A DNA stretch of 64,000 nucleotides from Anaspis maculata. Lineage: Eukaryota; Arthropoda; Insecta; Coleoptera; Scraptiidae. A model generated the notes under the pieces. The model saw only the letters and a program-made list of their open reading frames with translations, had not been told where the DNA came from and searched no databases. Location of the stretch: positions 88,395,277 to 88,459,276 of the forward strand of contig OX421961.1 in the NCBI GenBank assembly GCA_949128115.1, in the 5' to 3' direction. Positions 36,794-48,265 of the stretch are shown here, piece after piece. How positions within the stretch are numbered: position 1 is the first letter of the stretch; every line of letters begins with the position of its first letter. The position numbers and the translations under genes are program-made.

Positions 36794-37879
36794 GTCACGT
36801 GGGTTGAAGCCTGGATTCATGTGGGTTAAAGCCTGAAGTCACGTGGGTTAAAACCTGAACTTTTTGGATAACAATTGTGTCTCTTTTTTTCGATATTTGT
36901 GTTCGTTTGTCAGATGTTGCGTTTGGAAAGAGTAGCTGCCAACTCCAAAAGTGGTGACCGATCGATACAAAAGTCACGTGGGTTGAAGCCTGAAGTCACG
37001 TGGGTTAAAACCTGAACTTTTGGATAACAATTGTGTCTTTTTTTTTTCGATATTCGTGTTCGTTTGTCAGATGTTGCGTTTGGAACAAGAAGCTGCCAAC
37101 TCCAAGAGTGGTGACCGATCGTTTTAAAAGTCACGTGGGTTGAAGCCTGAAGTCACGTGGGTTGGAGCCTGAAGTCACGTGGGTTGAAACCTGAACTTTT
37201 TGGATAACAATTGTGTCTTTTTTCTTTGATATACGTGTTCGTTTGTCAGGTGTTGCGTTTGGAACAAGTAGCTGCCAACTCCAAAAGTGGTGACCGATCG
37301 TTTTGAAAGTCACGTGAGTTGAAGCCTGAAGTCACGTGGGTCGAAACCTGATTTTTTTGGATAACAATTGTTTTTTTTTTTTTCGATATTCGTGATCGTT
37401 TGTTAGATGTTGCGTTTGGAACAAGTAGCTGCCAACTCCAAAAGTGGTGACCGATCGTTACAAAAGTCACGTGGGTTGAAGCCTGGAGTCACGTGGGTTG
37501 AAGCCTGAAGTCACGTGGGTCGAAACCTGAACTTTTTGGATAACAATTGTGTCTTTTTTTTTTTTCGATATTCGTGTTCGTTTGTCAGATGTTGCGTTTG
37601 GAACAAGAAGCTGCCAACTCCAAGGAGTGGTGACCGATCGTTTTAGAAGTCACGTGGGTTGAAGCCTGAAGTCACGTGGATTGGAGCCTGAAGTCACGTG
37701 AGTTAAAACCTGGACTTTTTGGATAACAATTGTGTCTTTTTTTTTTGATATACGTGTTCGTTTGTCAGGTGTTGCGTTTGGAACAAGTAGCTGCCAACTC
37801 CAAAAGTGGTGACCGACCGTTTTGAAAATCACGTGGGTTGAAGCCTGAAGTCACGTGGGTCGAAACCTGAACTTTTTGG

Positions 37880-38140
37880 ATAACAATTGTGTCTCTTTTT
37901 TTCGATATTCGTGTTCGTGTGTCAGATGTTGCGTTTGGAACAAGTAGGTAGCTGCCAACTCCAAAAGTGGTGACCGATCGTTTTAAAAGTCACGTGGGTT
38001 GAAGCCTGGAGTCACGTGGGTTGAAGCCTGGAGTCACGTGGGTTGAAACCTGAACTCTTTGGATAACAATTGTGTCTCTTTTTTTCGATATTCGTGTTCG
38101 TTTGTCAGATGTTGCGTTTGGAACAAGTAGCTGCCAACTC
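37880..38140. repeat. Mosaic patch in U2 (conversion or double exchange), approximate limits
   Basis: Flanks on both sides are typical of the trimer end: GGGTCGAAACCTGAACTTTTTGG before, AAAAGCGGTGACCGATCGTTAC after. The interior carries CGTGTGTCAG, GTAGGTAG (37,944-37,951), two CTGGAGTC boxes and GAACTCTTTGG, which belong to the monomers near 34,560-34,800 in the same unit order. Net length gain is about one monomer (183 bp). The left junction lies within about 37,874-37,893 and the right one within about 38,100-38,146. Confidence 0.75.
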
Positions 38141-40672
38141 CAAAAGCGGTGACCGATCGTTACAAAAGTCACGTGGGTTGGAGCCTGGAGTCACGTGGGT
38201 TGAAGCCTGAAGTCACGTGGGTTAAAACCTGAACTTTTGGATAACAATTGTGTCTTTTTTTTTTCGATATTCGTGTTCGTTTGTCAGATGTTGCGTTTGG
38301 AACAAGAAGCTGCCAACTCCAAGAGTGGTGACCGATCGTTTTAAAAGTCACGTGGGTTGAAGCCTGAAGTCACGTGGGTTGGAGCCTGAAGTCACGTGGG
38401 TTAAAACCTGAACTTTTTGGATAACAATTGTTTCTTTTTTTTTTTGACATTCGTGTTCGTTTGTCAGATGTTGCGTTTGGAACAAGTAGCTGCCAACTCC
38501 AAAAGTGGTGACCGATCGTTTTAAAAGTCACGTGGGTTGAAGCCTGGAGTCACGTGGGTTGAAGCCTGAAGCACGTGGTTCAAAACCTGAACTCTTTGGA
38601 TAACAATTGTGTCTCTTTTTTTCGACATTCGTGTTCGTTTGTCAGATGTTGCGTTTGGAACAAGTAGCTGCCAACTCCAAAAGTGGTGACCTATTGTTTT
38701 AAAAGTCACGTGGGTTTAAGCCTGAAGTCACGTGGGTTGGAGCCTGAAGTCACGTGGGTTAAAACCTGAACTTTTTGGATAACAATTGTGTCTTTTTTTT
38801 CGATATTCGTGTTCGTTTGTCAGATGTTGCGTTTGGAACAAGTAGCTGCCAACTCCAAGAGTGGTGACCGATCGTTTTAAAAGTCACGTGAGTTGAAGCC
38901 TGGAGTCACGTGGGTTGAAGCCTGAAGTCACGTGGGTTAAAACCTGAACTCTTTGGATAACAATTGTGTCTCTTTTTTTCGATATTCGTGTTCGTGTGTC
39001 AGATGTTGCGTTTGGAACAAGTAGGTAGCTGCCAACTCCAAAAGTGGTGACCGATCGTTTTAAAAGTCACGTGGGTTGAAGCCTGGAGTCACGTGGGTTG
39101 AAGCCTGGAGTCACGTGGGTTGAAACCTGAACTCTTTGGATAACAATTGTGTCTCTTTTTTTCGATATTCGTGTTCGTTTGTCAGATGTTGCGTTTGGAA
39201 CAAGTAGCTGCCAACTCCAAAAGTGAAAACCGATCGTTTTAAAAGTCACGTGAGTTGAAGTTTGAAGTCACGTGGGTTGGAGCCTGAAGTCACGTGGGTT
39301 AAAACCTGAACTTTTTGGATAACAATTGTGTCTTTTTTTTCGATATTCGTGTTCGTTTGTCAGATGTTGCGTTTGGAACAAGTTACTGTCAACTCCAAGA
39401 GTGGTGACCGATCGTTTTAAAAGTCACGTGGGTTGAAGCCTGGAGTCACGTGGGTTGAAGCCTGAAGTCACGTGGGTTGAAACCTGAATTCTTTGGATAA
39501 CAATTGTGTCTCTTTTTTTCGATATTCGTGTTCGTTTGTCAGATGTTGCGTTTGGAACAAGTAGCTGCCAACTCCAGAAGTGAAAGCCGATCGTTTTAAA
39601 AGTCACGTGAGTTGAAGTTTGAAGTCACGTGGGTTGGAGCCTGAAGTCACGTGGGTTGAAACCCGAACTTTTTGGATAACAATTGTGTCTTTTTTTTTCG
39701 ATATTCGTGTTCGTTTGTCAGATGTTGCGTTTGGAACAAGTAGCTGCCAACTCCAGAAGTGAAAGCCGATCGTTTTGAAAGTCACGTGAGTTGAAGTTTG
39801 AAGTCACGTGGGTTGGAGCCTGAAGTCACGTGGGTTAAAACCTGAACTTTTTGAATAACAATTGTGTCTTTTTTTTCGATATTCGTGTTCGTTTGTCAGA
39901 TGTTGCGTTTGGAACAAGTAGCTGTCAACTCCAAGAGTGGTGACCGATCGTTTTAAAAGTCACGTGGGTTGAAGCCTGGAGTCACGTGGGTTGAAGCCTG
40001 AAGTCACGTGGGTTGAAACCTGAATTCTTTGGATAACAATTGTGTCTCTTTTTTTCGATATTCGTGTTCGTTTGTCAGATGTTGCGTTTGGAACAAGTAG
40101 CTGCCAACTCCAGAAGTGAAAGCCGATCGTTTTAAAAGTCACGTGAGTTGAAGTTTGAAGTCACGTGGGTTGGAGCCTGAAGTCACGTGGGTTAAAACCT
40201 GAACTTTTTGGATAACAATTGTCTTTTTTTTTCGATATTCGTGTTCGTTTGTCAGATGTTGCGTTTGGAACAAGTAGCTGCCAACTCCAAGAGTGGTGAC
40301 CGATCATTTTAAAAGTCACGTGGGTTGAAGCCTGGATTCATGTGGGTTAAAGCCTGAAGTCACGTGGGTTAAAACCTGAACTTTTTGGATAACAATTGTG
40401 TCTCTTTTTTTCGATATTTGTGTTCGTTTGTCAGATGTTGCGTTTGGAAAGAGTAGCTGCCAACTCCAAAAGTGGTGACCGATCGATACAAAAGTCACGT
40501 GGGTTGAAGCCTGAAGTCACGTGGGTTGAAGCCTGAAGTCACGTGGGTTAAAACCTGAACTTTTGGATAACAATTGTGTCTTTTTTTTTTCGATATTCGT
40601 GTTCGTTTGTCAGATGTTGCGTTTGGAACAAGAAGCTGCCAACTCCAAGAGTGGTGACCGATCGTTTTAAAA

Positions 40673-42223
40673 GTCACGTGGGTTGAAGCCTGAAGTCACG
40701 TGGGTTGGAGCCTGAAGTCACGTGGGTTGAAACCTGAACTTTTTGGATAACAATTGTGTCTTTTTTCTTTGATATACGTGTTCGTTTGTCAGGTGTTGCG
40801 TTTGGAACAAGTAGCTGCCAACTCCAAAAGTGGTGACCGATCGTTTTGAAAGTCACGTGAGTTGAAGCCTGAAGTCACGTGGGTCGAAACCTGAACTTTT
40901 TGGATAACAATTGTGTCTTTTTTTTTCGATATTCGTGATCGTTTGTTAGATGTTGCGTTTGGAACAAGTAGCTGCCAACTCCAAAAGTGGTGACCGATCG
41001 TTACAAAAGTCACGTGGGTTGAAGCCTGGAGTCACGTGGGTTGAAGCCTGAAGTCACGTGGGTCGAAACCTGAACTTTTTGGATAACAATTGTGTCTTTT
41101 TTTTTTTTCGATATTCGTGTTCGTTTGTCAGATGTTGCGTTTGGAACAAGAAGCTGCCAACTCCAAGAGTGGTGACCGATCGTTTTAAAAGTCACGTGGG
41201 TTGAAGCCTGAAGTCACGTGGGTTGGAGCCTGAAGTCACGTGGGTTGAAACCTGAACTTTTTGGATAACAATTGTGTCTTTTTTCTTTGATATACGTGTT
41301 CGTTTGTCAGGTGTTGCGTTTGGAACAAGTAGCTGCCAACTCCAAAAGTGGTGACCGATCGTTTTGAAAGTCACGTGAGTTGAAGCCTGAAGTCACGTGG
41401 GTCGAAACCTGAACTTTTTGGATAACAATTGTGTCTTTTTTTTTCGATATTCGTGATCGTTTGTTACATGTTGCGTTTGGAACAAGTAGCTGCCAACTCC
41501 AAAAGTGGTGACCGATCGTTACAAAAGTCACGTGGGTTGAAGCCTGGAGTCACGTGGGTTGAAGCCTGAAGTCACGTGGGTCGAAACCTGAACTTTTTGG
41601 ATAACAATTGTGTCTTTTTTTTTTTTCGATATTCGTGTTCGTTTGTCAGATGTTGCGTTTGGAACAAGAAGCTGCCAACTCCAAGGAGTGGTGACCGGTC
41701 GTTTTAGAAGTCACGTGGGTTGAAGCCTGAAGTCACGTGGGTTGGAGCCTGAAGTCACGTGAGTTAAAACCTGGACTTTTTGGATAACAATTGTGTCTTT
41801 TTTTTCGATATACGTGTTCGTTTGTCAGGTGTTGCGTTTGGAACAAGTAGCTGCCAACTCCAAAAGTGGTGACCGACCGTTTTGAAAATCACGTGGGTTG
41901 AAGCCTGAAGTCACGTGGGTCGAAACCTGAACTTTTTGGATAACAATTGTGTCTTTTTTTTTCGATATTCGTGATCGTTTGTTAGATGTTGCGTTTGGAA
42001 CAAGCAGCTGCCAACTCCAAAAGCGGTGACCGATCGTTACAAAAGTCACGTGGGTTGGAGCCTGGAGTCACGTGGGTTGAAGCCTGAAGTCACGTGGGTT
42101 AAAACCTGAACTTTTGGATAACAATTGTGTCCTTTTTTTTTCGATATTCGTGTTCGTTTGTCAGATGTTGCGTTTGGAACAAGAAGCTGCCAACTCCAAG
42201 AGTGGTGACCGATCGTTTTAAAA
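40673..42223. repeat. Three tandem 518-bp trimers (module T) in U3
   Basis: Leading boxes of equivalent monomers lie at 40,673, 41,191 and 41,710, and the run ends at 42,223. The first two copies are nearly identical (one carries GTTACATG near 41,466). The third has the AAGGAGTGGTGACC, GTGAGTTAAAACCTGG and AAATCACGTGG variants that mark the last trimer of most units. Confidence 0.88.
40958..40985. other. Inverted repeat TTTGGA...TCCAAA in the monomer core (representative)
   Basis: TTTGGA at 40,958-40,963 and TCCAAA at 40,980-40,985 could pair as a 6-bp stem with a 16-base loop. The arms are present in most monomers. Classes with TCCAAG or TCCAGA weaken or break the outer pairs, so strict conservation of the stem is not supported. 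Confidence 0.5.
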
Positions 42224-42402
42224 GTCACGTGGGTTGAAGCCTGAAGTCACGTGGGTTGGAGCCTGAAGTCACGTGGGTTAAAACCTGAACTTTTTGGATA
42301 ACAATTGTGTCTTTTTTTTTTGACATTCGTGTTCGTTTGTCAGATGTTGCGTTTGGAACAAGTAGCTGCCAACTCCAAAAGTGGTGACCGATCGTTTTAA
42401 AA

Positions 42403-45400
42403 GTCACGTGGGTTGAAGCCTGGAGTCACGTGGGTTGAAGCCTGAAGCACGTGGTTCAAAACCTGAACTCTTTGGATAACAATTGTGTCTCTTTTTTTCG
42501 ACATTCGTGTTCGTTTGTCAGATGTTGCGTTTGGAACAAGTAGCTGCCAACTCCAAAAGTGGTGACCTATTGTTTTAAAAGTCACGTGGGTTTAAGCCTG
42601 AAGTCACGTGGGTTGGAGCCTGAAGTCACGTGGGTTAAAACCTGAACTTTTTGGATAACAATTGTGTCTTTTTTTTCGATATTCGTGTTCGTTTGTCAGA
42701 TGTTGCGTTTGGAACAAGTAGCTGCCAACTCCAAGAGTGGTGACCGATCGTTTTAAAAGTCACGTGAGTTGAAGCCTGGAGTCACGTGGGTTGAAGCCTG
42801 AAGTCACGTGGGTTAAAACCTGAACTCTTTGGATAACAATTGTGTCTCTTTTTTTCGATATTCGTGTTCGTGTGTCAGATGTTGCGTTTGGAACAAGTAG
42901 GTAGCTGCCAACTCCAAAAGTGGTGACCGATCGTTTTAAAAGTCACGTGGGTTGAAGCCTGGAGTCACGTGGGTTGAAGCCTGGAGTCACGTGGGTTGAA
43001 ACCTGAACTCTTTGGATAACAGTTGTGTCTCTTTTTTTCGATATTCGTGTTCGTTTGTCAGATGTTGCGTTTGGAACAAGTAGCTGCCAACTCCAAAAGT
43101 GAAAACCGATCGTTTTAAAAGTCACGTGAGTTGAAGTTTGAAGTCACGTGGGTTGGAGCCTGAAGTCACGTGGGTTAAAACCTGAACTTTTTGGATAACA
43201 ATTGTGTCTTTTTTTTCGATATTCGTGTTCGTTTGTCAGATGTTGCGTTTGGAACAAGTAGCTGTCAACTCCAAGAGTGGTGACCGATCGTTTTAAAAGT
43301 CACGTGGGTTGAAGCCTGGAGTCACGTGGGTTGAAGCCTGAAGTCACGTGGGTTGAAACCTGAATTCTTTGGATAACAATTGTGTCTCTTTTTTTCGATA
43401 TTCGTGTTCGTTTGTCAGATGTTGCGTTTGGAACAAGTAGCTGCCAACTCCAGAAGTGAAAGCCGATCGTTTTAAAAGTCACGTGAGTTGAAGTTTGAAG
43501 TCACGTGGGTTGGAGCCTGAAGTCACGTGGGTTGAAACCCGAACTTTTTGGATAACAATTGTGTCTTTTTTTTTCGATATTCGTGTTCGTTTGTCAGATG
43601 TTGCGTTTGGAACAAGTAGCTGCCAACTCCAGAAGTGAAAGCCGATCGTTTTGAAAGTCACGTGAGTTGAAGTTTGAAGTCACGTGGGTTGGAGCCTGAA
43701 GTCACGTGGGTTAAAACCTGAACTTTTTGAATAACAATTGTGTCTTTTTTTTCGATATTCGTGTTCGTTTGTCAGATGTTGCGTTTGGAACAAGTAGCTG
43801 TCAACTCCAAGAGTGGTGACCGATCGTTTTAAAAGTCACGTGGGTTGAAGCCTGGAGTCACGTGGGTTGAAGCCTGAAGTCACGTGGGTTGAAACCTGAA
43901 TTCTTTGGATAACAATTGTGTCTCTTTTTTTCGATATTCGTGTTCGTTTGTCAGATGTTGCGTTTGGAACAAGTAGCTGCCAACTCCAAAAGTGAAAACC
44001 GATCGTTTTAAAAGTCACGTGAGTTGAAGTTTGAAGTCACGTGGGTTGGAGCCTGAAGTCACGTGGGTTAAAACCTGAACTTTTTGGATAACAATTGTGT
44101 CTTTTTTTTCGATATTCGTGTTCGTTTGTCAGATGTTGCGTTTGGAACAAGTAGCTGTCAACTCCAAGAGTGGTGACCGATCGTTTTAAAAGTCACGTGG
44201 GTTGAAGCCTGGAGTCACGTGGGTTGAAGCCTGAAGTCACGTGGGTTGAAACCTGAATTCTTTGGATAACAATTGTGTCTCTTTTTTCCGATATTCGTGT
44301 TCGTTTGTCAGATGTTGCGTTTGGAACAAGTAGCTGCCAACTCCAGAAGTGAAAGCCGATCGTTTTAAAAGTCACGTGAGTTGAAGTTTGAAGTCACGTG
44401 GGTTGGAGCCTGAAGTCACGTGGGTTGAAACCCGAACTTTTTGGATAACAATTGTGTCTTTTTTTTTCGATATTCGTGTTCGTTTGTCAGATGTTGCGTT
44501 TGGAACAAGTAGCTGCCAACTCCAGAAGTGAAAGCCGATCGTTTTGAAAGTCACGTGAGTTGAAGTTTGGAGTCACGTGGGTTGGAGCCTGAAGTCACGT
44601 GGGTTAAAACCTGAACTTTTTGAATAACAATTGTGTCTTTTTTTTCGATATTCGTGTTCGTTTGTCAGATGTTGCGTTTGGAACAAGTAGCTGTCAACTC
44701 CAAGAGTGGTGACCGATCGTTTTAAAAGTCACGTGGGTTGAAGCCTGGAGTCACGTGGGTTGAAGCCTGAAGTCACGTGGGTTGAAACCTGAATTCTTTG
44801 GATAACAATTGTGTCTCTTTTTTTCGATATTCGTGTTCGTTTGTCAGATGTTGCGTTTGGAACAAGTAGCTGCCAACTCCAGAAGTGAAAGCCGATCGTT
44901 TTAAAAGTCACGTGAGTTGAAGTTTGAAGTCACGTGGGTTGGAGCCTGAAGTCACGTGGGTTAAAACCTGAACTTTTTGGATAACAATTGTCTTTTTTTT
45001 TCGATATTCGTGTTCGTTTGTCAGATGTTGCGTTTGGAACAAGTAGCTGCCAACTCCAAGAGTGGTGACCGATCATTTTAAAAGTCACGTGGGTTGAAGC
45101 CTGGATTCATGTGGGTTAAAGCCTGAAGTCACGTGGGTTAAAACCTGAACTTTTTGGATAACAATTGTGTCTCTTTTTTTCGATATTTGTGTTCGTTTGT
45201 CAGATGTTGCGTTTGGAAAGAGTAGCTGCCAACTCCAAAAGTGGTGACCGATCGATACAAAAGTCACGTGGGTTGAAGCCTGAAGTCACGTGGGTTGAAG
45301 CCTGAAGTCACGTGGGTTAAAACCTGAACTTTTGGATAACAATTGTGTCTTTTTTTTTTCGATATTCGTGTTCGTTTGTCAGATGTTGCGTTTGGAACAA

Positions 45401-46654
45401 GAAGCTGCCAACTCCAAGAGTGGTGACCGATCGTTTTAAAAGTCACGTGGGTTGAAGCCTGAAGTCACGTGGGTTGGAGCCTGAAGTCACGTGGGTTGAA
45501 ACCTGAACTTTTTGGATAACAATTGTGTCTTTTTTCTTTGATATACGTGTCCGTTTGTCAGGTGTTGCGTTTGGAACAAGTAGCTGCCTACTCCAAAAGT
45601 GGTGACCGATCGTTTTGAAAGTCACGTGAGTTGAAGCCTGAAGTCACGTGGGTCGAAACCTGAACTTTTTGGATAACAATTGTGTCTTTTTTTTTCGATA
45701 TTCGTGATCGTTTGTTAGATGTTGCGTTTGGAACAAGTAGCTGCCAACTCCAAAAGTGGTGACCGATCGTTACAAAAGTCACGTGGGTTGAAGCCTGGAG
45801 TCACGTGGGTTGAAGCCTGAAGTCACGTGGGTCGAAACCTGAACTTTTTGGAAAACAATTGTGTCTTTTTTTTTTTCGATATTCGTGTTCGTTTGTCAGA
45901 TGTTGCGTTTGGAACAAGGAGCTGCCAACTCCAAGGAGTGGTGACCGATCGTTTTAGAAGTCACGTGGGTTGAAGCCTGAAGTCACGTGGATTGGAGCCT
46001 GAAGTCACGTGAGTTAAAACCTGGACTTTTTGGATAACAATTGTGTCTTTTTTTTTTGATATACGTGTTCGTTTGTCAGGTGTTGCGTTTGGAACAAGTA
46101 GCTGCCAACTCCAAAAGTGGTGACCGACCGTTTTGAAAATCACGTGGGTTGAAGCCTGAAGTCACGTGGGTCGAAACCTGAACTTTTTGGATAACAATTG
46201 TGTCTTTTTTTTTCGATATTCGTGATCGTTTGTTAGATGTTGCGTTTGGAACAAGTAGCTGCCAACTCCAAAAGCGGTGACCGATCGTTACAAAAGTCAC
46301 GTGGGTTGGAGCCTGGAGTCACGTGGGTTGAAGCCTGAAGTCACGTGGGTTAAAACCTGAACTTTTGGATAACAATTGTGTCTTTTTTTTTTCGATATTC
46401 GTGTTCGTTTGTCAGATGTTGCGTTTGGAACAAGAAGCTGCCAACTCCAAGAGTGGTGACCGATCGTTTTAAAAGTCACGTGGGTTGAAGCCTGAAGTCA
46501 CGTGGGTTGGAGCCTGAAGTCACGTGGGTTAAAACCTGAACTTTTTGGATAACAATTGTGTCTTTTTTTTTTTGACATTCGTGTTCGTTTGTCAGATGTT
46601 GCGTTTGGAACAAGTAGCTGCCAACTCCAAAAGTGGTGACCGATCGTTTTAAAA
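42403..46654. repeat. Family B unit U4 (4,252 bp)
   Basis: It has two 893-bp modules (43,299-45,083) and two trimers (from 45,442). Private variants TTTTTTCCGATATTC near 44,284, GGAAAACAATTG near 45,850 and CAAGGAGCTGCC near 45,916 also occur in U7 at an offset of 14,051 bp, which makes U4 and U7 close sisters. Confidence 0.87.
43299..45083. repeat. 893-bp module P, tandem pair in U4
   Basis: Leading boxes at 43,299, 44,192 and 45,084 give 893 and 892 bp. The first copy ends its monomer run with TGAAAACC and the second with TGAAAGCC, the same order of differences as in the U2 and U7 pairs, so the doubled form was probably inherited rather than created three times. Confidence 0.9.
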
Positions 46655-48265
46655 GTCACGTGGGTTGAAGCCTCGAGTCACGTGGGTTGAAGCCTGAAGC
46701 ACGTGGTTCAAAACCTGAACTCTTTGGATAACAATTGTGTCTCTTTTTTTCGACATTCGTGTTCGTTTGTCAGATGTTGCGTTTGGAACAAGTAGCTGCC
46801 AACTCCAAAAGTGGTGACCTATTGTTTTAAAAGTCACGTGGGTTTAAGCCTGAAGTCACGTGGGTTGGAGCCTGAAGTCACGTGGGTTAAAACCTGAACT
46901 TTTTGGATAACAATTGTGTCTTTTTTTTCGATATTCGTGTTCGTTTGTCAGATGTTGCGTTTGGAACAAGTAGCTGCCAACTCCAAGAGTGGTGACCGAT
47001 CGTTTTAAAAGTCACGTGAGTTGAAGCCTGGAGTCACGTGGGTTGAAGCCTGAAGTCACGTGGGTTAAAACCTGAACTCTTTGGATAACAATTGTGTCTC
47101 TTTTTTTCGATATTCGTGTTCGTGTGTCAGATGTTGCGTTTGGAACAAGTAGGTAGCTGCCAACTCCAAAAGTGGTGACCGATCGTTTTAAAAGTCACGT
47201 GGGTTGAAGCCTGGAGTCACGTGGGTTGAAGCCTGGAGTCACGTGGGTTGAAACCTGAACTCTTTGGATAACAATTGTGTCTCTTTTTTTCGATATTCGT
47301 GTTCGTTTGTCAGATGTTGCGTTTGGAACAAGTAGCTGCCAACTCCAAAAGTGAAAACCGATCGTTTTAAAAGTCACGTGAGTTGAAGTTTGAAGTCACG
47401 TGGGTTGGAGCCTGAAGTCACGTGGGTTAAAACCTGAACTTTTTGGATAACAATTGTGTCTTTTTTTTCGATATTCGTGTTCGTTTGTCAGATGTTGCGT
47501 TTGGAACAAGTAGCAGTCAACTCCAAGAGTGGTGACCGATCGTTTTAAAAGTCACGTGGGTTGAAGCCTGGAGTCACGTGGGTTGAAGCCTGAAGTCACG
47601 TGGGTTGAAACCTGAATTCTTTGGATAACAATTGTGTCTCTTTTTTTCGATATTCGTGTTCGTTTGTCAGATGTTGCGTTTGGAACAAGTAGCTGCCAAC
47701 TCCAGAAGTGAAAGCCGATCGTTTTAAAAGTCACGTGAGTTGAAGTTTGAAGTCACGTGGGTTGGAGCCTGAAGTCACGTGGGTTGAAACCCGAACTTTT
47801 TGGATAACAATTGTGTCTTTTTTTTTCGATATTCGTGTTCGTTTGTCAGATGTTGCGTTTGGAACAAGTAGCTGCCAACTCCAGAAGTGAAAGCCGATCG
47901 TTTTGAAAGTCACGTGAGTTGAAGTTTGAAGTCACGTGGGTTGGAGCCTGAAGTCACGTGGGTTAAAACCTGAACTTTTTGAATAACAATTGTGTCTTTT
48001 TTTTCGATATTCGTGTTCGTTTGTCAGATGTTGCGTTTGGAACAAGTAGCTGTCAACTCCAAGAGTGGTGACCGATCGTTTTAAAAGTCACGTGGGTTGA
48101 AGCCTGGAGTCACGTGGGTTGAAGCCTGAAGTCACGTGGGTTGAAACCTGAATTCTTTGGATAACAATTGTGTCTCTTTTTTTCGATATTCGTGTTCGTT
48201 TGTCAGATGTTGCGTTTGGAACAAGTAGCTGCCAACTCCAGAAGTGAAAGCCGATCGTTTTAAAA

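Larger units (their letters stand above)
34113..38526. repeat. Family B unit U2 (4,414 bp)
   Basis: Same landmark-to-landmark order as U1, but with the 893-bp module present twice (35,009-36,793) and a mosaic patch near 37,880-38,140 that carries sequence normally found near the start of the unit. One monomer near 36,970 has lost a box (two boxes instead of three). Confidence 0.87.
38527..42402. repeat. Family B unit U3 (3,876 bp)
   Basis: It has one 893-bp module (39,423-40,314) and three tandem 518-bp trimers (40,673-42,223), where most units have about two. The GTAGGTAG marker is at 39,021-39,028. Confidence 0.87.
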
